64,000 nt of DNA from Serendipita indica DSM 11827 (Eukaryota; Basidiomycota; Agaricomycetes; Sebacinales; Serendipitaceae), in contig CAJVGD010000042.1 of the NCBI GenBank assembly GCA_910890315.1, positions 2,232,001-2,296,000 on the forward strand. The letters are read 5' to 3'. A model generated the notes under the pieces. It made no database searches, was not told where the DNA came from, and saw only the letters and a list, made by a program, of their open reading frames with translations. A program made the translations under genes and the position numbers. Shown here one piece after another: positions 20,987-34,218 of this stretch. Position 1 is the stretch's first letter, and each line of letters starts with the position of its first letter.

Positions 20987-22096
20987 TTACTCGTCCGTGA
21001 CCTTGATAACGTTCCGCATCGTTCCATCCAATAGCACATCCCTCATTGTTTCGCAGCTCAGAGTCCGAATATCCTCCCAACTCTCTGGTGAATAGAACCC
21101 GGCATGCGGGGTGACGACCATTCGACCTTTTAACCATTCTTCTCCATCACGGTACGCCTTGACGAGCGGATGGGTAATGTCGTCAAACATTGGCTCGTCA
21201 GGGAGTGTGTCTAGCCCAACACCAGCGAGCTTGCCATTCTTGAGGTTCTCGTAGAGGGCATCAAGGTCGACGATGCGTCCACGTGCGGTGTTGACAAGTA
21301 CGCTCCCATCCTTCATCCGAGATACTAGGTTCTTGTTGACCATGTATTTCGTCTCGCGTGTGAGTGGACAATGTACGCTCAACGTATCGCTCCTTTCGAA
21401 CAACTCTTCCGCCGTTCGAACACGTTGGATGCCTAGTGCGCGTTCGACTCCTGCTGGAACGTATGGGTCGTAGAAAATGATTGAGCTCCAGCAAAAGGCT
21501 TTGGCACGGAGGGCGGTGGCCGTTCCTATACGTCCGAGACCAAGGATGCCGAATGTGCGGTTCGCAGAGGGTCGTTGGACGAGTGGATGGTGAATATGAG
21601 CCCAGAATGAGGAAGAAAATGATGGGTTCGTGAATGGGCGTTGAAGATCGTGGTGCAAGAGTATACCGCGTCGAAGGGAAAGTGCGAGTGCAATCGCATG
21701 GTCGGCGACTTCTGTCGTCCCATAGTCTAAAGATTATTAGATTTTAATCGTACATCAAACCAAGTATGTACCTGGACAATTACAAACAATCACCCTGCGC
21801 TCGTCCAATGCGACGCGGTCGAGACGATCGTATCCGACGCCCATCCGTAGGACTACTTTGAGATTCGGAAACAAAGACACATCTTCTCTGCTCATCCAGT
21901 GTCTGAATACGAATAATCCGCTGACGCGCTGGCGGAGATCGAGTGGGAGGTCACTATACGGCTTGTCCTCGCCGAGATTCGCCTGATAGATCTCGAATGG
22001 CGCATTGGAGAGAGATTGGGAGAGAATCGTCTGCTCAATGTCTGTCGAAGTGTACAATCCTTCAGGCTCGAGAATGACCATTGGCGTGGAGGACAT
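20987..22096 (-). CDS. D-isomer-specific 2-hydroxyacid dehydrogenase, CtBP-like (354 aa)
   Basis: Two exons, 22096-21772 and 21726-20987, are joined across a 45-bp intron (GTACAT donor, TTTAG acceptor) in frame. The N-terminal half holds the substrate-domain motif VVLRMGVGYDRLD. The NAD-binding domain has GLGRIGTATALRA (GxGxxG), then VNTARGRIVD with the catalytic arginine, LDTLPDEPMF with the acidic partner, and TPHAGFYSPES with the catalytic histidine. The family reduces or oxidises 2-hydroxy/2-keto acids with NAD(H). The HAGFYS region is closest to the C-terminal-binding-protein branch, whose members can also act as transcriptional corepressors. Substrate unknown. All core residues are present and the length is normal. 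Confidence 0.9.
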
Positions 22097-22435
22097 GCTA
22101 GGTGTCGAATGTGGATGGGAAAGGAATCCTGAAAGGGTTCATAAGGTGCTCAGCAGGAGCCACTTGCTCGGTCCGGATAGCCGTTGCGGATCAAGGATGA
22201 ATAATACGCGCATAGAGGGAGCCTTGGGCCTTGTGTAGACGGAGGATCCAGAGTCCAGTGCGAATGGGGGAGGAAATGCATTGAAGTATCTCGGCGGAAG
22301 GTGGTTGGGTCTCAAGTCGCAAGTGCTTGGACTCTGCACCGACATCACCAGCTATATATTGCTATATAATACTACCAGTCTCCAAGTCTCAAAACCCCTT
22401 TCCTGGGTCGTACGCGCAGGCAAAGGTGTCCAGGG

Positions 22436-23438
22436 ATGGAGACAGCAAATGCGGTCCACTGGGTCAAGGTATATGAAAAGGATATCGAAAATGAAGACAC
22501 GCTCTACTTCTCATCCAATCCCCTCGACTTTATGTCCAACACACTCCGTACCAGCTGCGACGCGTCCCTCGATGGAAAGCCACACGAAATGCCCATCATT
22601 ACAAAGGCTTTCGTCAAACCAGGCTACAAATATCCGGTTCATGTACTCGACCTAATATGTGGTGAGTAAAAGGAACGGCGGTGGATCACCTATGCCGTCC
22701 ACTCGGTGCTCGAGACAGCAAACCCACCACTCGAAGGCGCATTCGGCCTCACCTACATTCCAAGAATAACTACGACTGGCATCTCTTGCTTGTGGGAAAG
22801 CCCTCCTCAAAAGTCCTTGACGGGCTCAGGCCTTATTCGACCCTCGTCGCGTACCCTCCTGCTTCGCCCTTGCCCTTGGGACATCGAACCTAGGCAAACG
22901 CAGGTGGGGCTCTTCTCCGGAGTTGCCAACGAATCTGGTTCCATCAGTGAGGAAAAGACAGTTTCCGTTCTATGCTTCCGCGATCAACTCGTGGCTGCCC
23001 ACCAAGAGTCAGGGGGTCCAAATCAAATCTGTAGCCCTCGCGGAGAACTACACAAGCATCGTCAAGGTCGTCTATCACTTTGACGATCCGGCGGAAGCCT
23101 ATACGATTGTACCCAAATACGCATCGAGAAACTTTAGAGCATGGAATGGCCCTAGGAACATCCGAACGATATGGCAACGGGTATGTCTCTTCTGCAAATC
23201 AGAGACACACGGAGGGGACAGATTGGAATGCCCGTGGTTCCAGTACGAGTTTCATGCCCCGACTTTCCCGCCTCAGAGGTATGATCGGTTCAGTCCGGCA
23301 GACCTCGGACCAGGACAGTCGCTCAGATCGAGGAAGAGGAAAGTTATCGAGGGGAGCAGACCACCAGACTCAAAATTATTCGACATTCGGCCACGCAAAC
23401 GCACCATGGAGGAAATGAACGACCAAGAGGACACTTAA
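22436..23438 (+). CDS. Protein of unknown function, multi-exon
   Basis: The start METANAVHWVKVYEKDIENE has a good open stretch to about 22660. A GTGAGT donor follows at 22661. Middle exons are unclear because two frames compete at 22700-22910, one with SKNNYDWHLLLVGKPSSKVL. The last exon (about 22950-23438) is long and clear: VALAENYTSIVKVVYHFDDP, then RNIRTIWQRVCLFCKSE, ending in a basic tail with SLRSRKRKVIEG and DIRPRKRTMEEM, which look like nuclear localisation signals. I do not know this family. A nuclear role is inferred only from the basic clusters. Confidence 0.5.
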
Positions 23439-26263
23439 GCGAGAGACTAGTAACTTAATAGTATAACCAGGCTAATATATGATAAGATAATACACCCATA
23501 ATCAGATTGAAGGCACTCGTAGCCAAAATGAATGGCAGATACATTGGCTTTCGGCACCCTCATGTAGTGGCTGACTATTTCTACTTTTATTTCTCAACAG
23601 TTTCAAACCATTATATGTCTATAACGGTACGAATCGTCGCTAGGCAAAGCGATCCAAGGCGGAAATTCTAGGAATATCCGTACATTCAACATCATCTGGA
23701 GTTAAACTTGCTTCAGAATAAAGGTGAGTCGCATAATATAGTCACAGATGTGTCGTAGGAGTGATGGTTCCTTTCCGCATCCTCAAAGGGGAGGAAAGCC
23801 CCATGATTTGCCGCTCACCTTGGGGGCTAAAGGAACAAATAGAGACTATTTGCGTGAATTATTACACAGTGTAGTCGTTATTGTCGCCGCCTACCATCTG
23901 AGGCACTGAGCACCTATAGAGAGCGAACGAGCAAGAGCAGCCATATACCCTCGTCATATTTTATAGATCTTAAAGAGATCCACTAAGCTTTTGCCCTCAT
24001 TTTATGAGTAGAAGAGGAGCTTGTTTTGGTCGCAGGTCGACTTTACAACTTGGACCCAACCACTACCTTCCATTCCTTGTCTGCCTGCCCTTTGATATGG
24101 AGCTTTCTCGTACTTGATGCGAACACGTCAGCACCATGCTGCCATGTGCTCCCTGTTCATGTGCTCTGGCCAGAGCGTGCTTGTGCCCCGTCGTTAGACC
24201 TGCACACCATGTATAAACTATCTTGCCCTTTCTTTTATGCGAGTCGTTACTCGCCTGATTTTGCGGCGGAATGGCTTGCTCGGGAGTGCCTTTGACGCTC
24301 AATGTGGGGACTCGAGATCCATGAGCCTTCGAATGCGCGGTTGCAAGGTGTGAAGAGGAGTGGCGAGTGTGCTCGTGTTCTAGGGAATAGACTGGTAGGG
24401 AGCAAGTTGGTCGGGCTACGCTGGTCGGCTACGCTGGTCGACAAGCGCCCTTGCCTTCCCGTTACCCCCTTCTTATAGCCCTCTGAGGATCTACTACCCC
24501 CTATCCACTTTCACTACTCGCGCCTTTTCATCTTCGTTGGCCATTCTATGGCAAGGTCTGCGACCGCTACCTAGTCTAACTAGCGCTTGTGCATCGGAAT
24601 AGACCGCCCTCGAGGTACCAATTCATGTCCTGAATCCCTAGTTGTGCGTGAGTGATAGAAACGTCTTTGAGCTTTGGAGCCAGCCATGACGCGAGCAAGT
24701 TTGGTAACAACATGACCCCTGTGATTCCCATGGGGCCATCTTCATCTTCCGTGTGACGCTCCTTGTTCAGCCTCCTGGCCCACTGCGCTCGAGTGAAACA
24801 CCCAGGAACGTGAAGGTTCAGTTTCCCTCATCTGGCTTTGATAGCAATACAACAAACTCATTAAGCATCTTGGTGGCGCCAGCGCAGATGGTCGCTCCGT
24901 TGACACATCTTAATTGTAGACTCTCATAGAGACATTTCACACTGATTCTCGTATGCGCGAATTGACCGTCTTTCATGACGATCCTGGCCTGCCTGAAAAC
25001 ATTGCACAACCTTCCACAGTCTTGCAACCCAAATCGTCCCAGCTGGATCTACAGGTGTAATATCAACACGGTGTATGAGTCCAAAGGCAAGTGGCTGGTA
25101 CCTACAGTCGCCAATATCTCTGCGGTGTCTAGGTGGTAACAGAGCCGGAGATTGTCAACCTAGCAGGGCGAGCGCGACAATTTCATCTCTTTCATCGTGG
25201 CGGAGACGTATTATCATTGACAGATTATTGCCAGGTAGATGTCGGGGAGAAGAGACTCCGCACAGAGCAAGGTTCACGGGAAATGTGCGACATATACACC
25301 ACACAAGTATATCTGCTTTGCACAAGTCGTTTTTGCCTTGTAGCTAAAAGCGCAGATAGGGATTGTCGTTATAGGGCTTCCCGCGAGCACAGATGCACTA
25401 TCAGGTAGTAATGTCAGGGTGATGATGGGGAATCGAGACATGTTTGATCCATCGTGGAAATCTACTAATCCTTGCAATTCACCAGCCTTGCAAAGTTGAA
25501 TGTTGTTGAGACTTGTAATATTGGGCAGAAGGCTTGTGTTTCTGTGACTTGCTTGGGAATCTTCGCAGAGGACTCGCCGTTCAAAGACGTGGATTGGGGA
25601 ATAGCATTGTGCATGATTTGAGACTCGTGCCACAGGCGCTTATCACTCTTATCAGCGTCGAGTCTCTTGTTAGAGTCCCGAGTAATGGCAAAAGTGCGTC
25701 TTCCTGGGAATTCTCTCATGTGGCCCGCCGTGTCGAGATAAATCCTGCAAAAGATAGATCTGCAGGAGCTGCTACTCGAAGAGCGCGAGGAACGTTGACA
25801 AAGGCCGTCATTGAGTACGCAATTCAGCTTTACAACTGCGGCAGCCCTTCCGCCGATGTAATTGGCGAAACACTGCGACCCAAACATCCCTCGCGAGATG
25901 CTCTCGCGTGAATACCAGATTCAGATAGCTTGTCTGATAAGTTTTGGTACGCCCATGTAAGTGACCAGCGAGCAAAGTATAACGAGCCTTGGCTGGCACG
26001 TCTGCCATCTCTCTCCGCATGCACCCAACGGTCGCAGGCACTAAGCCAACTCTTGTGTGAGATTGGACGGTACTCGAGTTAAACGGCCTGGTCGCTGAAC
26101 TTATCGTTTTTGAACTCGACTGTTTGTTCTTTCGCACGATTCTGATACTCCAGCAGTACTTTCTTGGCTATTCCACCGCCTCCCGCTTTAAACGGGGTAC
26201 TCCCTTGATCTAGCGTCAATTGGTTGGGCGCGCCGTGCGAAGTTTACTAGTTGTCGTCCGACC
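23439..26263. other. 2.8 kb without recognisable gene
   Basis: Short frames on both strands. The longest are about 140 codons near 25465-25887 (minus) and 125 codons near 25534-25911 (plus), which overlap each other. None has a family motif I recognise or convincing splice joins. It may contain an old decayed gene or element around 25.2-26.1 kb. Confidence 0.4.
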
Positions 26264-28427
26264 ATGTCGACGGGATTTTTGTCGTCCCTTCAGAGTGACT
26301 ATGTAATCACATATTTACGGAATGAAGTCAAAGTATGGCAGATTGGTCTCGCATTGCTGCTTGCCTGGCGTGCTTGGTCCTATTGGGAAAATAGGGTGAG
26401 ATACGCTCGTGCCCATTTCATCGACGAGACTATTTGACCTTGATCCTCTGGACGTCTTGGTACTCAGCTAGACATTCCTTTCTACGGCGGCATATGGTCC
26501 TTCTCCCGCGTGTTGTCAATCATAAAGATGAACAGAGAAGGAGCTCAGGCATTTCTCGACACATACAAGCAAGTATGTTGTTTCCAGACTTCATTCGTAA
26601 CCACGTCGTCTGACTTTTGACCAGCATCCAATGGTCGCAGTCCCGCGCGTCGATGCTTGGTTCATCATGATGCACCCAGACTTCGTCGAGGAAATCAACA
26701 AGGCACCAGAAGACGTAATCTCAAACGATGATAACATTCTCGTTGTACGCCTTTGTCAGCGCTCGCGGTCGACCCTCTGACAGTCGTCAAGGCGCTTCAG
26801 GTTCCATACACGCTCCGCAATAAAATCATCGAGAATCCCTACCATAAATACGTTATCCAAAATCAGGTCGGTTCATTCAGGGCCGCCTAGAAACCTGATT
26901 CTGATACTCGTCAAGTTGACAAAAAATCTCGTAAAGATTTTCGAAGACATACATGACGAGATTCCGCGTGCGTGGGAGAACTTGACAGACGGACATGGTA
27001 CGCAAAACCCTTCATTCTTGCTTGCTAGGCTGCAACACCCTGGTTAGAATGGAAGAGGATCACAATGCTACCGGCTGCACTCCAACTTATCGCCCAGACC
27101 AGTAACAGAGTCTTCGTCGGTGCACCACTCTGTGAGTCTGGTCGCAGATAGTGCGGGTTGCTCAGGTTGACTCTGCTGGTGTAGGTCGTGATCAGAGATG
27201 GAAGTCAGCAATGACGGATGGCACGACGTCCATCGTCAAACTTGCGGCGCTCATCAGTCTTTTCCCTCCTTGGGCGAGACCGTGAGTATTTCCATCAATT
27301 ACTTTTGAATATCTGTGACAGCCGCGTAGGATTGTTGGCCGGATCCTATCCCATCCAGACGCAAAGAGTAAAGAGTATGCGCCGCTAGTTGCACCGTTGG
27401 TCGAAGAGAGACTCAAAATGGACCCAGAAGATCGCCCAGTAGGTCTCCCTTCCACTGTCTCGGTACCTTTGACCAGTGTCTCAGGACGACTTTATCTCTT
27501 GGCTACTCGAACTCGCGCCTCCTGAAGACCAAAATGCTCTAGAAGTGACAAGGAGGTTGATCGGGATGAACTTTGCTGCGGTGCACACAACATCTATGGT
27601 ACGGTGAATATGCCCACCGTGTACTGGACTCAATGTTGTAGAATTTGACGCATGCTATATTCTGGCTCTTGGCAAGGTGCTTTCTTTCCATAGTGTTTCA
27701 ACAAGGAGTCTTACAGATTTGTAGGCCAGAGTATATCGAGCCTCTTCGTGCTGAGATAGCCGCCGTTACCGAAGAAATGGGCTGGACGAAAGACGCACTC
27801 ACGCACATGGTCAAATTGGACAGTTTTATGAAGGAATCTGTTCGTATTACCCCCATTTCGTCGCGTACGTGTCAACTGGACTGCGTTTTGGCCTCTAACT
27901 CTTGCCCTCAGAGGCTCTCTCACGTATCGTCATGAAACCTTTTACATTCTCAAACGGCGTTCGAATCCCTGCTGGATATGCGCTTGGCGCGCACATGTAC
28001 GGCACACATCACGACCCCAACATCTACGAGAACCCAGAAGAATTTAAAGGCGATCGTTTCTTACCCAAGACGGATGCTGTTGCTCCCGGGTTGAATTATG
28101 CAGACGACGAAGAGAGGGAGGCTTCACTCAAACGGTCAATGTACGCCGCTTCAAAGACATACCTCGGATTTAGCTACGGAAAACACGTTTGGTGCGTTCC
28201 CCTATTGTGTCGTTGTTGGATGTTGACGATTGGCCCCTAGTCCTGGACGGTTCTTTGCCTCTATGGAGCTCAAGACGATGGTCGCCCATCTACTCATGGA
28301 GTATGAGATCAAATGGCCTGAAGAGGTTTCCAAGGGAGCGAAACATTACCGACCAGAGAATATGTGGTTTGGTGGCGCGCTCGTCCCAAATCCAACTGCC
28401 GAGATCCTGATCCGCAAGCGGAGGTAG
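26264..28427 (+). CDS. Cytochrome P450 monooxygenase (first of three)
   Basis: Multi-exon gene starting MSTGFLSSLQSDYVITYL, followed by a hydrophobic anchor (VWQIGLALLLAWRAW) that would fix it in the ER membrane. Later exons give an I-helix with NFAAVHTTS, the K-helix ExxR as FMKESVR, and the haem loop FSYGKHVW/CPGRFFA split by an intron at about 28194-28240, with the cysteine that binds haem iron. It ends LVPNPTAEILIRKRR. The I-helix lacks the common AGxDTT and has AAVHTT instead, as do its two relatives further right. It resembles proteins usually annotated as ent-kaurene-oxidase-like P450s in basidiomycetes, but the substrate cannot be told. About eight short introns. The joins look clean. 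It faces the two minus-strand paralogues across NPR2. Confidence 0.88.
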
Positions 28428-29568
28428 TTCATAGAGAACCTTCTGAGCAGACCTGATCGCTCCCCCCACTATAGACAGATAAGGGCAATGTAAGTTGTTT
28501 CAGCGAATTTATTCCTGGAAATCGCTTGTCAAGGGATTAGACGTAGCATATAGTCCTTTTGAGATAACGCAACCTGAGTGCATTCATCCCATGATGGCTT
28601 GTCACCAGACATGAACGTGTCAGTCAGGGTCCCAGGGCCAGTGAAAGATTGTTGGGATTGACCGTGTCATTGTAGACTTTGCGATCAGCCTCGAGCAGGC
28701 GGTTATAGTTCTCCGTGGCGATTCGATCTTGGACCAGATCTCCTCGGAGGAACAAGTCACCCTCGACCGCTTTTGTCCCATGATAATCGTCGTACTCTGG
28801 TACAGGGTTCTCAGTAGTGGTGGTGTCGTAGAGAAACTTTCGAAAAGTCGTTGCTTCGCGTGCACCGTATCAAGCTCTTCTGGTGAAGACAGCGCCATTG
28901 AAAGTATTAGTGCCTAATTTAATGACTTGCGAGTCTGCCTATGAGCAGGGGTTCGGGAAGCATGGCATGTGGACCGTCGGCCATGAACGCCCTCCCAATT
29001 AATTGTGGGCAAGTATGATCGCATCGTTGTGAGTAGGTGAATCACCGGTATGAGAACAGTCCGGAGAGGATATATTTCCTTCATAACTGTTTCCAAGAGA
29101 GATCCCTGATATGTGACAATATCCACAAAGACCCATCCGCAAGCTTCGAGGGAACACCGCTCTTGTCCGTTAGCTGAGATACTCTATTACGAAAGAAAAG
29201 ACGTATCATGCATGTCAAGTCGAGACTTTGTATTCGAGGAACGATAAATAAAGACGACTTAAACGAAATAGAACTTGTATAACGCGTGGATATTGAGTAC
29301 GGTTACAAGGAGAATAAGTTTAATCCAAGGATCGGAGAACAGACTAGTACATCGGCTTATGATATAGACATCGAGGAGATAAAACCGAAGGAAAGGGTGA
29401 GATTAAGAGGTGAATCGGAACGAGCAAAAGGCGGCCGACTGCGGTAAAGGGATATACAAGTGACGATAGTCAAAGGACCTTGAGGCAATAAAGGTGACCA
29501 ATGGAAATGATTTCTAGGACGAGTATTAAAGCGATGAAAGATGATCCCTGATTCACATAAGCCCCTAT
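28428..29568. other. Intergenic, no gene recognised
   Basis: Convergent ends of the P450 (plus) and NPR2 (minus) flank it. Only short frames are present, one of about 90 codons at 28620-28898 (minus) without recognisable features. Confidence 0.5.
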
Positions 29569-31938
29569 TTAGCGATACAGGATCTTGACTCTTCCTAAAT
29601 CACACTCTCCGGCACCATCATCATCAAATGACGGCGAAGGTGGAGGTGGCGCACCACCAATCACGGCCAATATCCCTAGCAACACGTTCCAACTCAACCC
29701 AAAATGCACACATAGTTCGTCACCATGATGTGTACCGTCGAGAAGTTCGTTGAGATCCGGTGGCACTTCGACGGCCAATCCACCAGCATTTATCCTCCCT
29801 GCTGACCCAATGGCTTGATTCCGTGAGAGTTGAAGTTGAGTTACAGCGTGTTGCTGCTGGTGTGCGTGTGCAGCCAGTTCTTGAGCTATAGGAAGTGAGA
29901 CAGCATGAGTGTCGTCTGTAGTCGAAACCTCCTCTTTGCCTCCACCGCCCATCCCTCGGCTCTGTTGAGTCTCCTGGAGATTACCCATCCCAGGAGGGTA
30001 CGCATATTCACCCATACGCGCCTTGAGGACGGAAGGCGAGGCGTACGACGCAGGGTTAGAGGCAGAGATTCCACCAATAACCTTTGTAGCCAGCTTCCCA
30101 TCCGAAAACCGCTTCTCAATCGCGGCTGCAAATGCGTCATTCCCCTTTTTGGTTTCGTCAGCGGCGAGCCCTTTCTCACTGAAGTTAGCCACAGCAGCAT
30201 TGTGTCCAGCGACATTGGGATTCTGATCCGCAGGAAGGGCAATGGACTGCGGTGGAGGCATTGGTTCCGCAGAGGAACCAAGCTTTGGCGGTGGCTCGGA
30301 GATGCCAGAGTGGGTGCTCACGTTTGACGGATGAGGTTCCCCGTCCAACATCTCCCCATAACCGAGAGCTTGTTGAGGGAATAATGTGCTCTTCGGTCTT
30401 CTTCGTGCCAATACACCCGGAGTGAATCCGGTTAGTTGAGGTGGTGGGATGCTGGGGGCCACCTGCGTAAACATCATGCGGTCGTCTTTGAGTAGTATTG
30501 GCCAACGGTGAACCCGCCGAAGGAAGCCCTTGATGACACCAAATGTGATGAACCGACGAACGTCAATCTTGTCTACGTCTATTTTGTGCCGTCTGATCCA
30601 TTTCCCAACTGTAAGTGGTGGCTTGAGGCGCGCATAATACCATGCCAGCTGAGGCCAGTCCGGTGGAGAGGAATCCGGTGGGCCTTTATAGACATAAGGC
30701 CCACACTCTTCATAAACAGCCGGGTCGGTGAAAAGCCACATGACAGGCCGGCAGAGGGTGTACTATCAAGCGGTTAGAGAGCCGTCGCAACTCAGTTAGG
30801 ACATACGAGATTGGAGAATTGAAAAATGTCAATCATCATCACACATTGATACATCCTAGAATCGTATTAGCCGCTTTTCGAATGGTAAAGTATCAACGCG
30901 TACATCACCTGCGCCATACACTCTTTGACAAGGTCGATATCCGCCTCCGCTTTCTGCGCAATCTTTTTTACATGATCTACTCCGTTGATAAATGGAACGA
31001 CTTTGCGCATTGTCAAGTCCCAGTTTGGCTCGATACGATTTGCAATGTCGATCAACGGTACTGGTACATCCCACGAGTTGACCTTGGGCGGGTTTGGATA
31101 ATGTGGAAAGATACGAAGCTCTATAGAATTGTATTTGTCGATCCGGATCGATGTCTCGGAAAACGAATTGAGGTCGGCGAAGAGCTGTTCGAGGATTGGA
31201 TATATTTTATCTTTCGTTTCAGGAGCAGAAAGGAATGAATGGTCGTTCTGTTAAAGTCAATGCTTGCCTGAGGCTGAATCGTTGAGCACTCACCTCGCAC
31301 GCCGTCAGCACTCTAGCGAGCTTGCGTACAATGGGTTCGTAGCAGCTGACGTCGACTTCTTTTGCAAATACGAAACAAACATTGAACTGAAACGTCCCGC
31401 GCCCGTACTTTTCCTCATCCCAAATCATTACCGGGAAACCAACAATCCGGTGTTTCTTTGTCGTGCAAATCGTCAGCCGCCCACATATATCTGCGCGAGG
31501 CACAACGAATTGCGAAACGAGTTCCCACTCGAATAGCGTGGTCGTTTGATTGCCAAGTCCAGCGTTAATTGGGTTGGTAGTTGGGGAGCGGATAGGCGAG
31601 AGTGAGTTCATCTTGCCCTGTATATTGGCGCTAGATGTAGAAATGGAGGAAGAGAGGTGAGACGATGTCGACTTGCTGAGACTGTCGCTAGTTTTATTTG
31701 CGACCGACATGGACGACGAAGAGCGGATACTCGAAGCGATAAAACTCTCATTTCGAGAGCTTGGATTGGTCGATACTCGGCTATTACCTTCCAGTGGAGA
31801 GGATGGAGCCGGAATGCGAGGCGGTGGTGTCGTGATCAAGTCTTCTGGAACTTGAAAGACAATCTGAGGCCCAGCTAATGGATCGAATTTGGCGTAGAAG
31901 ATGGAAGAGATGTGCATATTGGACAATGACCTTGCCAA
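29569..31938 (-). CDS. NPR2: NPR2/NPRL2, nitrogen permease regulator, SEACIT/GATOR1 subunit
   Basis: Three main exons on the minus strand. Exon 1 (31938-about 31300) has the longin-type start HISSIFYAKFDPLAGPQIVF and QVPED, a Ser-rich insert, then LFEWELVSQFVVPRADICGR and GFPVMIWDEEKYGRGTFQFN. The middle part carries PILEQLFADLNSFSETSIRI and VPVPLIDIANRIEPNWDL. The last exon has MWLFTDPAVYEECGPYVYKG and a long disordered Pro/Ser/Gln-rich tail. NPR2 with NPR3 and IML1 inhibits TORC1 through the Gtr/Rag GTPases at the vacuole when amino acids are low. The start could be the Met at 31938 or seven codons later at 31917. The Ser-rich insert and long tail make it larger than yeast or human NPRL2, as often seen in basidiomycetes. 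Confidence 0.92.
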
Positions 31939-32195
31939 ACAATAGCAGACGAAGCGTTTGATGTAGACTTAGGCTACCCTGCAGGACGAGTTATAGAGAT
32001 AATCAAATAGTCCCTGAGCTCATTCGTATCGACAAACGCGTCGCCCCCGACGAAAGGCGTGGAAAAGGGAGTTGAGGTCGAGGCCAAAGTGAGCTTCAAA
32101 TAGCAAGTACCACCTAAGATGTCCTGTTCATGCATGACAAGATGAATATATGAGAAAATGAAGCAAATACTACAGTATCTAGTGAAAGAGGCTCT

Positions 32196-34218
32196 CTATT
32201 GAGTCTCCGCAAGTGACGAGCCCGCCTGCCTCTTGCGAACTAGAATCTTTGCTTTGGGGTCGGGAAGAATTCCAGCTCCGAACCAAATATCCTTTGGCCG
32301 GTACTTTTCGCCTGGTTTGAGGTCCTTTGTCATCTCTGAAGGCCAGCTAAAATCGTAGTTCAACACAAGGTAGGCGAACATAATTTTGAGCTCCATCGAC
32401 GCAAAGAACCGTCCAGGACAAGCATGTCGTCCATGGCTAAATGCCATGTAATTTGGCGACGTTGAATAAATCGTTTCCTTTGCTCTCGCCACCGCGTCGT
32501 CCTCGGGCTTGACGAAGCGGAATCCATCAAACGTGTTTGGATCATGATAGATTGATCCATTCATGTGGGTTGCGTAGACGTGCGTGCTCACGATGGATCC
32601 GACAGGTGGCGAGACGCCGTTGGAAAAGGTGAACGGCTTCATGACTCGTTTGTTCATCGCACCTTTGCTGAGCGTAAGCGAGCGAGCAAGAATGAAGCCA
32701 GGAACATACTTGGAGAGATAGGCACAACACGCATGCACTCCTTCATAAAACTTTCGACTTTGGGCATATGACCAATAGCATGCTTTGTCCAGCCCATCTC
32801 GCCTATAACGGCTTCAATCTCCTCGCGCATGGGCTCGACGTACTCTGGTCTATATCCATAAGCTATGAGAGTACTGCCAGCATCCAAACGTACCGAGAAG
32901 TGATCCAGTAGAGGGCATGGGTTAGATTCTACAGTGTATAAGTTTGTAATATAATCTATCACGAGGACATACCAGCGAGCTTGTGTGGATTGCCGCAAAG
33001 TTGACGGCTATAATGCGCCTTGTGATACTCTCGACATTCATCTCCTCTGGAGGAGCAGCAGATAGTAGCCAGTCGAGAAAATCCGCCTGGGAAGAATTGA
33101 GCCGACTTGTCAAGAAAAAGTGTCGATGTACCTTCTCCGTCTTGTCCTCCTTTTTCATATGCTCCTCGATTACACCCTTTGTGAGCAGCGAAGCTCGCCG
33201 AAGCTGAGGTACTTTGGTGGATACAAGCCATCCTACAATGCTAAGTGTGTTTATTGTCAATAAGTTTCTCGAGTTCCTGCAGAGGTCTTACTTTCGGAGT
33301 TGGACAGGAAACAGGTTGATAAAGACGGCCGTCTTGAAAACCGATACCGCACCATCGAGGGATATTGATAGCCAATCCGGGTTTCGACATAGCGGGACGC
33401 CTACAAGAACACGATTGCTCGCTTTGGCAACGACTTGGAGGATCCAATCGAACGCAGGGAGCTCTTTCCACTCTTTCATTTTGTCAGACGCTTGTATCAT
33501 ATGGTGTAGTGGTGAGATACCGTCGCTATTGAGAATAGGGTCGTTCTCAAACGTGTATTTGATCTCATCATGCACGTCTGGGAAAATGGTGTGAAGATGG
33601 CGTGTCATCTACACGTTAATTAGCTCTTGGATTCGGTAAAAAAAGGTGAGAGTTACATAGTTTCGGATGACCGACAGTTGGTAGTCGTTCTCTATAATCT
33701 CAGTACCGAGCGTGTGGGTGAGTTGAATTGCTTCTTCCATTGCAGAATCGGTCGATAATACGCTATCCGGGGCGCGGTTGATTTCTTCGGCAAATTCTTC
33801 ACGGACAACAAGGTGCCATCGATCGCCGTGTGGTATCCAAGCCATGGGGTACTACAATAATCAGATAAATGTTGGCATTGTTAAGTCTCAGCCCATACCA
33901 ACCTTTTCGTAATACTCCAACCAATCAGCCGGCCCGCGAATACTCATGCGCATCGTCGATAGAATACTGGAGAAGGAGAGAATGCCTCCATACACAGGAA
34001 CCTATTCGGTACCAGCTTAGTGTCTCTATAAGCGGAGAATCATTTACTCCACTCCATACCTTGTTCTTCCACCAACGATAGAGCTGACCCAGGACCACGA
34101 GGCCAAGCCCAACTTGGACCGCATGAGCCGTTGTAATCCCACCTAAACGTTCTTGGACATTTTCTGGGAGTTTATCCACGATCTGAGACGCCCAACGGTT
34201 GAGAATCGTCGCGTTCAT
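32196..34218 (-). CDS. Cytochrome P450 monooxygenase (second of three)
   Basis: Starts at 34218 with MNATILNRWASQIVDKLPEN, then a membrane anchor (HAVQVGLGLVVLGQLYRWW). Recognisable parts: WHLVVREEFAEEINRAPDSV, an I-helix with VNFAAIHTSSL, ExxR as FMKECMRVVP, MKPFTFSNGVSPPVG, and haem loop FSHGRHACPGRFFASME with the iron-binding cysteine. It ends GILPDPKAKILVRKRQAG. It is closely similar to the neighbour at 34858-36895, so the two are a tandem duplication, and it is more distantly related to the plus-strand P450 at 26264. ER-bound oxidase, substrate unknown. The exons fit with short introns, and I saw no clear break. Confidence 0.87.
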
